Below, piece after piece: positions 8,058 to 17,068 of a stretch of DNA of 64,000 bases (positions are counted from its first letter, which is position 1; each line of letters starts with the position of its first letter). The stretch is from Lysobacter stagni. GTDB lineage: Bacteria; Pseudomonadota; Gammaproteobacteria; Xanthomonadales; Xanthomonadaceae. The stretch lies in the NCBI RefSeq assembly GCF_030053425.1, contig NZ_JASGBI010000001.1:1558001-1622000 (forward strand), given 5' to 3'. The notes beneath the pieces are model-generated. The model made no database searches and had not been told where the DNA came from. It saw only the letters and a program-made list of their open reading frames with translations. The position numbers were made by a program, and so were the translations under genes.

Positions 8058-8386
8058 CGGAAGATCCTGGCTGGAATGGCAGGGGCCGAACCGGCCGCCG
8101 TCCCGGATCCAGTGCCGGCGGGGACCGTTCGGAGGGCTGGGCCGGAACGTGTCCGACCTGGCTCCGCGGCGTCCGCGGAGGGCCTGTTTCAAGGCCCGCG
8201 CCGACGCGCTGTGGCGTCGATGATACCCAAGGGGGTGTCAAGGATCGTTGCGCGCTGCGGCATGCAACTTTGCCGAAAAGACGCTATGCGAACCCCGCAC
8301 GCAGCGGTATGGATCGCGGATGAATGCGGGCTTCCCGAAACGGAAAGGGCGCGGCCAAAGCCGCGCCCTTCCGGTGTCGTCCGGTG
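8058..8386 (-). other. Gap upstream of the bkd operon: structured leader, no gene seen
   Basis: No credible coding sequence is visible. On the minus strand, the region just upstream of E1 alpha contains two adjacent hairpins: CTCCGCGG/CCGCGGAG with a 3-base loop (8162-8180) and GGCCT/AGGCC with a 6-base loop (8181-8196). A TTGACA hexamer occurs on the minus strand at 8241-8236, but no matching -10 hexamer sits 16-18 bp downstream. The exeM terminator-like hairpin occupies 8345-8370. The operon promoter must lie here but was not located. Confidence 0.5.
8345..8370 (-). terminator. Terminator-like hairpin after exeM
   Basis: An 11-bp perfect stem (AAGGGCGCGGC / GCCGCGCCCTT) with a 4-base loop lies 17 bases beyond the exeM stop. 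On the minus strand it is followed by a short pyrimidine stretch (TTCCGTTTC) instead of a clean U run, so termination efficiency is uncertain. Confidence 0.6.
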
Positions 8387-11300
8387 TCAGCGACGGATCG
8401 CGACGCGCAACGTGTCGCGATTGTTGGCGAGGTCCGGATCCGGCGTGGCCGAACCGGCCTGCGCGCTGAACTCCAGCTCGGTGCCTGCCTTCGGGCGGTC
8501 CGGCACCACGATGGCGAACGCCAGCCATTGTGTTCCCGTGGTCATCGAACCGTTGCGCGCGCACTGGGCACGGAAGCCGGCCGGGGTCGCGGCCCGCGAA
8601 CAGCTCCAGCCGGCCGGCGCTGCCACCGCGGCGGCCGATACGGCCACGTTGCCTTCCAGCACCAGCGTCGGTTGATCCGCGGCATCGGGACCGGCGTTGC
8701 GCACCGGCACCAGGAAGGTCGCAATCGCGCCCTTTCGCACCGGCAGCACACCGCCTTCGATGCGCACCGACAGGTCGGCCGAGGTGACCACGGTGACCTG
8801 AGCAACGGCGTCGTTGTCGCCGTTGGACGGGTCGCGTGTCTGCGAACGCACCGCCGCTGCCATGTGCACCACGGTGCCGTTCGGCAGCGCGGGCATCGCG
8901 GCGTGCAGGGTGAACGTGGCATTGCCCTGCGTGGGCAGCGAGGCCAGCGTGCACGCCACGGTGGTCGTGCCGTTGTCCTGCACCGGCGCGGCGCAGCTCC
9001 AGCCGGCCGGAACGTCCACGCTCGGCGCGAGGTTGGCATCGAAGGCGAAGGCCACGGCGGTACCGTCGGCCGCGTTCGGCCCGGCGTTGTTTACCGAGGC
9101 CGTCCAGGTCGCGACGTCGCCGGCGCGCAGCGAGGCCGGCGAACCCGAGGCGGTCACCGACAGGTTCGCGCTGCGGAACTCCGGAACGCGGATGCGCACG
9201 CGCACCGGATCGTGGTCGGACACGCGCAGCGGCACCGAGGTGTCGCCGAAGTGGTCGACGCCGAACTCGGCATTGATGCGAGCGTGCTCCACGCTCACCG
9301 TGCTCGCGCCGAGCACCAGCGCTTCGTTGACCAGCACGTGGTCGAGCGTCTGCGCACTGCCGCCGAACACGTACGAGTAACGCTGCGCGGGATCGGCGAT
9401 CAGTTCCGAACCGTCGATCAGCGGCGTGGTCAGCGGGCTGTCGACCCAGGTCAGCACCTGGTCTTCCGGCGCTTCGTCTCCCTTGATCACGCCGAGCACG
9501 TCGACATAGCCGTCGTTGAACTCGAAGGCGTTGAAGTCGCCGACCAGCACGATCTTCTCGCCCGGGTTGCTCTGCTGCAGCGACTGGACCAGCGCGGCCA
9601 GGTACGCCGCCTGCGCTCCGCGCTTGGCACGCACGCGGGCGCCGTCGGTGCTCCAGCCGTTGCTGCCCGGCGTGACGGCATCGATGTCGGTCAGCGAACG
9701 CAGGTGGTTGACGATCACCGTCACCGGATACGTCGCGCCATTGTCCTGGTGCACGCGGGCACGCAGCCGCAGCGGCGGACGGTCGTTGAGCAGGCTGGTG
9801 GAACCGTCGGGGTTGGGCAGCGTGGCGTCCTTGCCGAACTGCACCACGTCCACCACTTCGACGCGCGACACACCGGCACCCAATGCGCGCGTGGACACCA
9901 GGAAGCCGACGTTGATGCCGCCGATGTCGTTGCCCTGCGACAGGTACGGCACGTAGCCCGGCGAGCGGGCGCAGCTGCTGTTGATGCGTTCGGCCAGCAT
10001 GCCCAGCACGCGCAGGTTCTCCACTTCCACCACGCCGAGGATGTCCGGCGTCTTCAGGTAGTCGCAGATGGCGCCGGCCGTCTTGCTCAGACGCTTGTCG
10101 ACGGCTTCGGGCTTGATGGTCGGGGCACCGTTGCTGTCGTTCACTTCGTCGAAGAAACGCAGCAGATTGAAGCCGCCGATGGTGACTTCATCGTAGTCCG
10201 CGTCGTTGACCGCCTGCGGCAGGCGACCACCGCTCGCGGTCGGCGGCGTGGCGGTGTCGGGCAACAACGCCCACGTGCCTGCGAAGTAGTCGAGCACGCC
10301 GAGCAACCCGGCGACCTGCGCACCCACGTCCACCGACATCGCACCCGCGCCGACCTGGCCGCGGCTGCGGACCATCAGGCGTTCCTGGTTGGTGTCGAAC
10401 AGCGGCGGATTCTTGCCTGCCGGCAGCGTGGCCAGCGCGGCATCCATCACGCCGATGCCCGGTTCGCGGAACGGCGTGGGCACGCCCGGCAGCGTCACGT
10501 AGAACACGCCATCGGTGGTGGATGTGGCGTCGTCCTCGTCGATGCGGCCTTCGGCGGCACCGACCACGATGGCCTGCGCCACGCTCACGCGCATGCCTTC
10601 CAACCGCTCCAGCGTGCCTGGCGTGGCCGATGGCGACAGATCGCTCGCGCTTACTTCGATCGCGGGCGGCAGTGCCGCGCCGGTGTCGAGCAGCTCCACC
10701 GTCGGCCCGGTGATCTCGGTGATGGTCAGCTGGTTCACGTTGGAGGCCGGCACGAACTCCTCGACCTCGCCGGTGACGCGCACGCGGTTGCCCACCGCGG
10801 CCGCGGCGGGCGGCGCGCTGCTGGTGAAGACGAACACGCCGTCGGAGGTGGACGCGTCGCCGTCTTCGTTGGCGCTCTGCAGGAAGAAGCCGTTGTTGAA
10901 CTTCACCGCGGTGACGATGCCTTCGGTCACCACGCGCTCGCCCTCGTGCGGCGAACGCAGCGCGTTGCCCTGGATCTGCGCGATGGTGAGCGGCGTGGCC
11001 GGGTCGGGATCAACCGGCGTGGAGCCGCTGTTACGCGGCGCCGGTGCGCTGGCGGTGAAATCGGCGTTATTGCCGTTGGTGTCGCTGGCGCCGTTGTTGT
11101 TGCGCAGCGCGGCAGTGGCCGCGCTCAGCGTGGGCGCGGGGCCGGCGCCTTCGAAGAAGTTGGCGTTGCCGTAGCCCACCAGGTCCACGATAAGCGCGAG
11201 CTGTGCGGCCGAGCACGGCGTGCTGGAGCCGTTGCAGGCCAGCGCGGAAGCCGAGTTCACCAGCGCGACCTTGCCGGCCGTGGCCGACATCGCCGCCGGA

Positions 11301-11641
11301 CCGGTCGCGTCAGGTGTCGGCAGGGGAGCGCCAGCGCTGCCGCCGCTCATCGCGACCAGGAAGTACTTGCCTGGCTGCACCGTCGCCGCAGGCAGCACGG
11401 CCACGCCGCTGAAGTTGCCGGTGCCGGTGGCGCTGGCGTACTGCACCGACATGCCCGCCAGCGATACCGGCGTGGCGCCGCGGTTGTACAGCTCGACGTA
11501 ATCGTTGGCGTAGACGGCCGTACCGCCGCCACCGCCGCCATAGACCTGGCTGATGACGACCTGCGCCTGGGAGGTGCCGGCCCACGCCAGCAGAACGAAA
11601 GACAACAACGCGACCGCGCGGCGGCCCATGACCGTATCCAT
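8387..11641 (-). CDS. Secreted ExeM/NucH-type endonuclease/exonuclease/phosphatase-fold nuclease
   Basis: A 1084-residue extracellular nuclease. A Sec signal peptide ('ALLSFVLLAWAGTSQAQ') is followed by a lamin-tail-type domain (~residues 25-165, 'VYANDYVELYNRGATPVS'), an OB-fold region (~200-400), and an EEP catalytic domain (~450-850) with 'LVGDFNAFEFNDGY' and 'SDHDPVRVRI' as catalytic motifs. Two DUF11-like beta-sandwich repeats follow, each with 'NAGP[ND]AAD' and 'PAGWSC'. The order matches extracellular DNases used for nutrient acquisition or biofilm-DNA turnover. The start at 11641 has GGGGAAG just upstream; a Met four codons later is also possible. It is divergent from kynA. Confidence 0.88.
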   Translation of the reverse strand: MDTVMGRRAVALLSFVLLAWAGTSQAQVVISQVYGGGGGGTAVYANDYVELYNRGATPVSLAGMSVQYASATGTGNFSGVAVLPAATVQPGKYFLVAMSGGSAGAPLPTPDATGPAAMSATAGKVALVNSASALACNGSSTPCSAAQLALIVDLVGYGNANFFEGAGPAPTLSAATAALRNNNGASDTNGNNADFTASAPAPRNSGSTPVDPDPATPLTIAQIQGNALRSPHEGERVVTEGIVTAVKFNNGFFLQSANEDGDASTSDGVFVFTSSAPPAAAAVGNRVRVTGEVEEFVPASNVNQLTITEITGPTVELLDTGAALPPAIEVSASDLSPSATPGTLERLEGMRVSVAQAIVVGAAEGRIDEDDATSTTDGVFYVTLPGVPTPFREPGIGVMDAALATLPAGKNPPLFDTNQERLMVRSRGQVGAGAMSVDVGAQVAGLLGVLDYFAGTWALLPDTATPPTASGGRLPQAVNDADYDEVTIGGFNLLRFFDEVNDSNGAPTIKPEAVDKRLSKTAGAICDYLKTPDILGVVEVENLRVLGMLAERINSSCARSPGYVPYLSQGNDIGGINVGFLVSTRALGAGVSRVEVVDVVQFGKDATLPNPDGSTSLLNDRPPLRLRARVHQDNGATYPVTVIVNHLRSLTDIDAVTPGSNGWSTDGARVRAKRGAQAAYLAALVQSLQQSNPGEKIVLVGDFNAFEFNDGYVDVLGVIKGDEAPEDQVLTWVDSPLTTPLIDGSELIADPAQRYSYVFGGSAQTLDHVLVNEALVLGASTVSVEHARINAEFGVDHFGDTSVPLRVSDHDPVRVRIRVPEFRSANLSVTASGSPASLRAGDVATWTASVNNAGPNAADGTAVAFAFDANLAPSVDVPAGWSCAAPVQDNGTTTVACTLASLPTQGNATFTLHAAMPALPNGTVVHMAAAVRSQTRDPSNGDNDAVAQVTVVTSADLSVRIEGGVLPVRKGAIATFLVPVRNAGPDAADQPTLVLEGNVAVSAAAVAAPAGWSCSRAATPAGFRAQCARNGSMTTGTQWLAFAIVVPDRPKAGTELEFSAQAGSATPDPDLANNRDTLRVAIRR

Positions 11642-11796
11642 AGTCTTCCCCGTTGTTAGGTCCGCCAACGCCCCTGTCGCGGACCGGCTGAGTGTGCCCG
11701 AATCCTCCGGGGGCCGTGTTGCAGGCGGGTGACCGCCCCGATGCGCTACCCTTTTGGCCCCCCAGCCGGGTCGATCCGGCGCACCGCGAGCCTGCA

Positions 11797-12681
11797 ATGA
11801 CGGTCGAGAAGAACGAGCGCGAACTGGAAACCGGCATCCACACCGACTTCTCGGGACGGATGAGCTATTCCGGTTACCTCCAGCTCGACACCCTGCTGTC
11901 GGCACAGCAGCGACTGTCGAATCCGCCGCACCACGACGAGCTGCTGTTCATCGTGCAGCACCAGGTCGCGGAGCTGTGGATGAAGCTGATGATCCACGAG
12001 CTCAAGGCCGCCATCGCGCACCTGCGCGAGGACCGGCTGGGCGAGTGCCAGAAGATCTTCGCGCGCTGCAAGAACATCCTGCGCCAGCTCACCGAGATGT
12101 GGTCGGTGCTGGAAACGCTGACGCCGTCGGAATACATGGAGTTCCGCGAGATCCTCGGTCCGTCGTCGGGCTTCCAGTCGCTGCAGTACCGCACCATCGA
12201 ATTCCTGCTGGGCAACAAGAACGCCGCCATGCTCAAGGTGTTCTCGCACGACGCCAAGGCCGAGGCCGGCCTGCGCGAGGTGCTGGAATCGCCGAGCCTG
12301 TACGACGAAGTGCTGCGTTACCTGGCGCGGCATGGACACGCGGTACCGGCGCACCATGTGGACCGCGACTGGTCGCACGCGCACGTGGCCGATCCCGAAC
12401 TGCTGCCGGTGTTCGAACGCATCTATGAGGACACCGACGCGTACTGGGAGGCCTACCACCTGTGCGAGGACCTGGTGGACCTGGAAAGCCAGTTCCAGCT
12501 GTGGCGTTTCCGCCACATGCGCACGGTGATGCGCATCATCGGCTTCAAGCGCGGCACGGGCGGTTCCAGCGGCGTGGGCTTCCTCAAGCAGGCGCTGGAG
12601 CTGACGTTCTTCCCTGAGCTGTTCGACGTGCGCACGATGATCGGCGCCGGCGGCAGCTACGGCGCGCCGCCGGCGAAGTGA
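11797..12681 (+). CDS. kynA: Tryptophan 2,3-dioxygenase
   Basis: A 294-residue heme dioxygenase that opens the indole ring of L-tryptophan to N-formylkynurenine, the first step of the kynurenine pathway. Recognisable segments are '[19 protein letters not shown]', '[19 protein letters not shown]', '[19 protein letters not shown]', and the heme-ligand region '[19 protein letters not shown]' with the C-terminal substrate loop '[12 protein letters not shown]'. The ATG at 11797 gives a typical bacterial length. The downstream Nudix gene begins four bases after the stop, so the two are probably cotranscribed. Kynurenine formamidase and kynureninase are not in the window. Confidence 0.95.
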   Translation: MTVEKNERELETGIHTDFSGRMSYSGYLQLDTLLSAQQRLSNPPHHDELLFIVQHQVAELWMKLMIHELKAAIAHLREDRLGECQKIFARCKNILRQLTEMWSVLETLTPSEYMEFREILGPSSGFQSLQYRTIEFLLGNKNAAMLKVFSHDAKAEAGLREVLESPSLYDEVLRYLARHGHAVPAHHVDRDWSHAHVADPELLPVFERIYEDTDAYWEAYHLCEDLVDLESQFQLWRFRHMRTVMRIIGFKRGTGGSSGVGFLKQALELTFFPELFDVRTMIGAGGSYGAPPAK

Positions 12682-12685
12682 TGCC

Positions 12686-13102
12686 ATGGCGCCGCGCGTG
12701 CACGACTGCGTCGGCGCGTTGCTGGTGAGCGAAGGGCGGATCCTGCTGGGCCGGCGCAGCGACGATTGCGATTGGCTGGCCGGCGCATGGGACGTGTTCG
12801 GCGGGCATGTCGAGGCGGGCGAGAGCGGCGAGCAGGCGCTTCACCGCGAACTGCAGGAAGAGCTCGGCATCGCCCCGATGGAGATGCATTACCTCGGCGT
12901 GCTGGCGGGCGATGCGCCGGAGCCGTGGCGGCTGCGGCTGTACCGCGTTGTGCGCTGGCAGGGAGCACCGACCAACCTGGCCGAGCACGCGGAGCTGCGC
13001 TGGTGCACCCTGGCCGAGGCACAGGACCGGCTGCGGGGCGCCCACCGGGATTTCCCGGGATTGCTGGCGACGGCGATGGCGAGCGCCTCTGCGCCGCCCT
13101 GA
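12686..13102 (+). CDS. Nudix hydrolase
   Basis: A 138-residue Nudix-fold pyrophosphohydrolase. The Nudix box (GX5EX7REXXEEXGX) is complete in 'GGHVEAGESGEQALHRELQEELGI', around residues 40-63, with the metal-binding Glu pair intact (motif quoted for its key Gly, Glu, Arg and Glu positions). The rest forms the usual beta-alpha-beta scaffold. It starts only four bases after kynA and so is likely in the same transcript. Substrate specificity (NTP, NDP-sugar or capped nucleotide) cannot be told from the box alone. Confidence 0.88.
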   Translation: MAPRVHDCVGALLVSEGRILLGRRSDDCDWLAGAWDVFGGHVEAGESGEQALHRELQEELGIAPMEMHYLGVLAGDAPEPWRLRLYRVVRWQGAPTNLAEHAELRWCTLAEAQDRLRGAHRDFPGLLATAMASASAPP

Positions 13103-13169
13103 CGGGTCGCATGCGCCCATTCATCTTTGATGGTGCGGCGCAGCACACTTCTGCGGTCTTCACACAGGT

Positions 13170-13198
13170 TTGACGTGATGGACACCGCCGGGTAAATC
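13170..13198 (+). promoter_or_regulatory. Sigma-70 promoter for the POT transporter gene
   Basis: TTGACG at 13170-13175 and TAAATC at 13193-13198 are separated by exactly 17 bp. The predicted start near 13205 leaves a 63-base leader before the ATG at 13268. This is one of the clearest promoter matches in the window. Confidence 0.65.
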
Positions 13199-13267
13199 TC
13201 CCCGGTCCCGTGCCACCCGGCGTGGGTTTTCATTTGCCAGTATTTCGATCCACACGGGGGACACCGC

Positions 13268-14773
13268 ATGAGCGGAACCGCAGCACCCGCGCCCACGAGC
13301 GCGCCGATTCCCGACTTCCCGCAGACCATGGGCCATCCGCGGCCCCTGTGGATGCTCTTCATGACGGAGTTCTGGGAGCGCTTCGCGTTCTACGGCATCC
13401 GCTGGGCACTCGTGCTCTACATCGTCGCCCAGTTCTACGGCGGCAGCGGCACCGGCGAGACGCCGGCCAACCAGCTCTACGGCGCCTACCTGGCCCTGGT
13501 CTATGCGGCCGCGATCTTCGGCGGCTACGTGGCCGACCGGATCATCGGCTACCAGCGCTCGATCCTGCTCGGCGCGACGATCATGGCGGCGGGTCTGTTC
13601 ATGATCGCCATGCCGAACCAGGAGGTCTTCAAGTTCGGCCTGGCGACCATCATCGCGGGCAACGGCCTGTTCAAGCCCAACATCTCCACGATGGTCGGCA
13701 AGCTCTACGCCGTGGGCGATGAGCGCCGCGATTCGGGTTTCACCCTGTTCTACATGGGCATCAACCTGGGCGCGATGATCTCGCCGCTGATCACCGGCTG
13801 GTTCGCCGAGAACGTGTTCGGCTCAGCGGGGATGCCGACCTACAAGGTGGTGTTCATCACCTCCGGCATCGGCATGCTGATCAGCCTGGTGTGGTTCTGG
13901 ATCGGCCGCCGCCAGCTGCAGGGCATCGGCCTTCCGCCGGTTGGCAGCGAAAGCCGTACCCGCCTGGCGATCACCGCGCTGGGCGCCATCGTTGCGATCC
14001 CCGCGATCTACTTCCTGCTCAGCCTGGGCGCGGATTCGCTGCAGTGGGTCCTCACCGCGATGTTCCTGGTGCTGTCGGGACTGCTGCTGGTCGAAGGCAT
14101 CCGCGAAGGTCCGCGCCAGCGCGACATGGTGATCGCGATGCTGATCATCTTCGCGTTCAACGTGCTGTTCTGGTGCTTCTTCGAACAGGCCGGCAGCTCC
14201 TTCAGCTTCCTGGCCGAGAAGATCGTCAACCGCGACTTCGGCAACTGGATCTTCCCGGTGGGCTGGTTCCAGTCGGTCAACTCGATCGCGATCATCACGC
14301 TCGCTCCGATCATCGCGTGGATCTGGGTGAAGATGGGTCGCCACAACCCGTCGATCCCGCGCAAGTTCAGCCTCGGCCTGATCTTCAATGGCCTGGCGTT
14401 CCTGCTGCTGATGTTCGCGCTGTCCACCCTGGTCGATCCGCAGTCGCTGAAGATCCCGTTCTGGACGCTGTTCGCGGTGTACTGGATCCAGTCCGTCGGC
14501 GAGCTGTGCCTGTCGCCGATCGGCCTGTCGATGGTGACCAAGCTGGCACCGGTGCGCCTGGTCGGCTTCGGCATGGGTGGCTGGTTCCTGTCGACGGGCA
14601 TCGGCAACAACCTGTCGGGCATCTTCGCCAGCCATGTCAGCGGCGAGACCGGCATGAACGTTCAGTCGGCGCTGTCGGGCTACACCTTCGGCTTCTGGGC
14701 GCTGGTGATCCCGGGCGCGCTGCTGTTCCTGATCGCACCGCTGGTGCAGCGCCTGATGCACGGCGTGAAGTGA
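13268..14773 (+). CDS. Proton-dependent oligopeptide transporter (POT/PTR2 family, MFS)
   Basis: A 501-residue inner-membrane transporter with about 12-14 hydrophobic helices. The family signature ExxERFxxYG appears as 'TEFWERFAFYG' near residue 34, and 'LFYMGINLGAMISPLI' corresponds to the conserved fifth-helix region. Members import di- and tripeptides with protons. An RBS (GGGGGAC) precedes the ATG and a good promoter sits upstream. It is monocistronic and next to an M14 carboxypeptidase, so a peptide-use theme is plausible. Substrate range is not predictable from sequence. Confidence 0.92.
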   Translation: MSGTAAPAPTSAPIPDFPQTMGHPRPLWMLFMTEFWERFAFYGIRWALVLYIVAQFYGGSGTGETPANQLYGAYLALVYAAAIFGGYVADRIIGYQRSILLGATIMAAGLFMIAMPNQEVFKFGLATIIAGNGLFKPNISTMVGKLYAVGDERRDSGFTLFYMGINLGAMISPLITGWFAENVFGSAGMPTYKVVFITSGIGMLISLVWFWIGRRQLQGIGLPPVGSESRTRLAITALGAIVAIPAIYFLLSLGADSLQWVLTAMFLVLSGLLLVEGIREGPRQRDMVIAMLIIFAFNVLFWCFFEQAGSSFSFLAEKIVNRDFGNWIFPVGWFQSVNSIAIITLAPIIAWIWVKMGRHNPSIPRKFSLGLIFNGLAFLLLMFALSTLVDPQSLKIPFWTLFAVYWIQSVGELCLSPIGLSMVTKLAPVRLVGFGMGGWFLSTGIGNNLSGIFASHVSGETGMNVQSALSGYTFGFWALVIPGALLFLIAPLVQRLMHGVK

Positions 14774-14923
14774 GGCATCGCCCGGCCCGCGCACGGCGCG
14801 GGATCGGGCCCGGCGTTTCGGTAGCGGCGACCTCCGGGTCGCCGTTGTCGTTTCCGGGGGGGCAATGCGCGGTCGTTTCGCGTTGGACGGTAAGGTAGCC
14901 ATCTCGCTCCGCCGGACGCCGCC

Positions 14924-16438
14924 ATGACCCAGCCGCCGCCCCTGCTCACGCGCGCCGAAGCCACGCAGTACGCCGAAACCTCGCGCCACACGGACGTGAT
15001 GGCCTTCGTCAAAGGGCTGGTCGACCTGGGCGATCCGCGTCTGCACGTCGGCGACTTCGGCAAGACGCCCGAAGGCCGTGAACTTCCGCTGCTCGTCCTG
15101 TCCGGTAGCGGTGTGCGCACGCCGCAAGAGGCGCGCGCCAGCGACAAGCCGGTCGTGCTGGTGCTGTGCGGCATCCACGCCGGCGAAGTGGAAGGCAAGG
15201 AGGCCGGGCTGATGTACGTGCGCGATCTATTGCACGGCGCGCATGGGGACGTGCTTTCGCACGTGACGCTGCTGCTGGTTCCGCTGTTCAACGCCGACGG
15301 CAACGATCGCATCGATCCGGGCAACCGCAGGCTCGACATTGCCCACTTCACCGGGCAGCTCGGCCCGGACAGCGGCGTGGGCACGCGCGTCAACGCGGCG
15401 GGCATCAACCTCAACCGCGACTACATGCGCCAGGACGCGCCGGAAATGCGCCTGCTGCAGACGCGCGTGATGCACCTGTGGAACCCGCACCTCACCATCG
15501 ACTGCCATGCGACGAACGGCTCCATCCACCGCTACGCGCTGACCTACGACATCCCGCACACCGCACTCAGCGGCCGCAGCGAGCCCGTCGAGTACATGCG
15601 CGAGCAGCTGCTTCCCGCCGTGAGTGGCGCCGTGAAGGCGAACGATGGCTTCGACACGTTCTGGTATGGCAACTTCCTGCGCGACGAAGGCGGGCATGGC
15701 GCGGGGTGGATTACCTACACGCACCATCCGCGCTTCGGCGGCAATTACCGCGGGCTGACGAACCGGTTGGACCTGCTGCTGGAGACTTACGCCTACATCG
15801 ACTTCTACGATCGCGTGCACACCACGTACGCATTCCTGCGCGAGACCATCGCCTATGCCGCCGCGCACGCGCAGGAGATCGTCGAACTGCTGGCCGGTTG
15901 CGAGATGCCGCCTGACGAGATTGCGGTGCGCTATCGGCTCGCGGCGTTTGCCGATCGCGACGTCGACATCCTCACGCGCGATCCGTACACGCTGGAGGGC
16001 GAGCCGGTGAGCGCGAGGGTGCCGTACATCGGCGACTTCGTCGGCGAACACTTCGTGCAGCGCCCGCTGGCGTACGCCGTGCCGGGCGACATCGCCGATC
16101 GCCTGGAAGGACACGGGCTGGTGGTCGAGCGTCCGCCGGTCGCGCCCATGCTGCATGCGGAAATCGCCATCGTCACCGCGCAGGGATCGCAGGCCGGTCG
16201 CGACGTCCTGGAAGCCGACGCCTCACCCTGGCTGGAAACGGAAGTCACGCGCGACAAGCGGCTGCTGCCCGAGGGCTGGGCACTGGTGCGTACCGAGCAG
16301 CAGCGCGGTGCCGTGGCGGTCTATCTGTGCGAAGCAGGCAGCGACGATGGGCTGCTGGCCTGCGGATGGATCGCGCCGACGCCGGTGGGCGACGAGTTTC
16401 CCGCGTGGCGTGTGCAGGCGATCGATCACCCCGGATGA
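14924..16438 (+). CDS. M14-family zinc metallocarboxypeptidase-like protein
   Basis: A 504-residue protein with an M14 peptidase domain in residues ~30-310. The HxxE zinc pair is in 'CGIHAGEVEGKEAG' (about residue 85) and the third zinc ligand is the His of 'TIDCHATNG'. A NRD motif ('INLNRDYMRQDAP') matches the substrate-binding Asn-Arg. No signal peptide is evident, suggesting a cytoplasmic enzyme. The C-terminal ~150 residues form an additional domain of unknown role. Substrate could be a C-terminal residue of a peptide or an amidated cell-wall fragment; context (neighbouring peptide importer) suggests peptides. Confidence 0.85.
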   Translation: MTQPPPLLTRAEATQYAETSRHTDVMAFVKGLVDLGDPRLHVGDFGKTPEGRELPLLVLSGSGVRTPQEARASDKPVVLVLCGIHAGEVEGKEAGLMYVRDLLHGAHGDVLSHVTLLLVPLFNADGNDRIDPGNRRLDIAHFTGQLGPDSGVGTRVNAAGINLNRDYMRQDAPEMRLLQTRVMHLWNPHLTIDCHATNGSIHRYALTYDIPHTALSGRSEPVEYMREQLLPAVSGAVKANDGFDTFWYGNFLRDEGGHGAGWITYTHHPRFGGNYRGLTNRLDLLLETYAYIDFYDRVHTTYAFLRETIAYAAAHAQEIVELLAGCEMPPDEIAVRYRLAAFADRDVDILTRDPYTLEGEPVSARVPYIGDFVGEHFVQRPLAYAVPGDIADRLEGHGLVVERPPVAPMLHAEIAIVTAQGSQAGRDVLEADASPWLETEVTRDKRLLPEGWALVRTEQQRGAVAVYLCEAGSDDGLLACGWIAPTPVGDEFPAWRVQAIDHPG

Positions 16439-16454
16439 CCCGGAGCGCGATCGC

Positions 16455-16961
16455 TCAGGTCGGGGCTTCGGCTTCCGCGCGCAGTTCCAGTTCGTCCAGC
16501 CGGTCGAGCAGGCGGAACAGCACCGCGCGCTCGGCGTCGTCGATACCGTCCAGCAGGCGACGTTCGAACGCCAGCGCCATCGGCGCGACCTCGTCGTAGA
16601 TCCGGTAGCCCGCCTCGGACAGCTTCAACACGGAGCGGCGGCGATCGTCGCCATGGATGTCGCGCTCCAGCCGGCCTGCTTCGAGCAGGCGGGCCACTGC
16701 GCGGCTCACGGCCACCTTGTCCATCGCGGTGCGCTGGGCGACCTCGTTGGCCGACAGCCCCGGATACCGGCCCAGCACCGCCATCACGCGCCATTCGGTG
16801 ATGCTGAGCTGGAAGCGTTCGGTGTAGATGCGCGCGATGGTGCTGCTGACGCGGTTGCTCAGCACCGACAGGCGATAGGGCAGGAAATGCTCCAGATCCA
16901 GTTGGGCATGACCGGGCAGGGGCTGGCCCAGCCGGGAAACTCCAGGGTCGCGCGCATTCAT
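16455..16961 (-). CDS. MarR-family transcriptional regulator, probable regulator of tyrosine catabolism
   Basis: A 168-residue winged-helix regulator. The DNA-binding core is in 'LSANEVAQRTAMDKVAVSRA' (helix-turn-helix, about residues 75-94) with the wing in 'DIHGDDRRRSVLKLSEAG'. Flanking helices form the usual MarR dimer interface. It is transcribed away from hppD, and the shared 107-bp gap holds a palindrome overlapping both candidate promoters, so autoregulation plus control of hppD is likely. A related site lies at the fahA promoter. The inducer would be expected to be a pathway aromatic (4-hydroxyphenylpyruvate or homogentisate), but this is inference. Confidence 0.9.
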   Translation of the reverse strand: MNARDPGVSRLGQPLPGHAQLDLEHFLPYRLSVLSNRVSSTIARIYTERFQLSITEWRVMAVLGRYPGLSANEVAQRTAMDKVAVSRAVARLLEAGRLERDIHGDDRRRSVLKLSEAGYRIYDEVAPMALAFERRLLDGIDDAERAVLFRLLDRLDELELRAEAEAPT

Positions 16962-16974
16962 GGTGCGATGTGCC

Positions 16975-17003
16975 TTGATTATGGTTTCAGTTGAAACTAT
17001 AAA
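16975..17003 (+). promoter_or_regulatory. hppD promoter with embedded MarR-type operator
   Basis: TTGATT (16975-16980), 17 bp, then TATAAA (16998-17003) form a strong promoter toward hppD. The spacer is filled by the palindrome at 16981-17000, whose core is GTTTCA-GT-TGAAAC. On the other strand, CATAAT (16983-16978) is a plausible -10 for the MarR gene. A repressor bound here would block both divergent promoters. Confidence 0.7.
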
Positions 17004-17068
17004 GTGGGTTTCGACAGGCCGCTCCGGGGAATCTCCGCCGGGTCGGACCGCTACCAGAGAACAATGCC

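Noticed and set aside
8236-8241. TTGACA as the bkd operon promoter
   Set aside because: No -10-like hexamer lies 16-18 bp downstream on the minus strand; the sequence at that position is GACGCC.
8324-11659. A 1111-codon open frame on the plus strand opposite exeM
   Set aside because: It is the GC-bias shadow of the exeM gene; the amino-acid composition is Arg/His/Ala-heavy, with no domain, no RBS and no signal, and exeM on the other strand is clearly coding.
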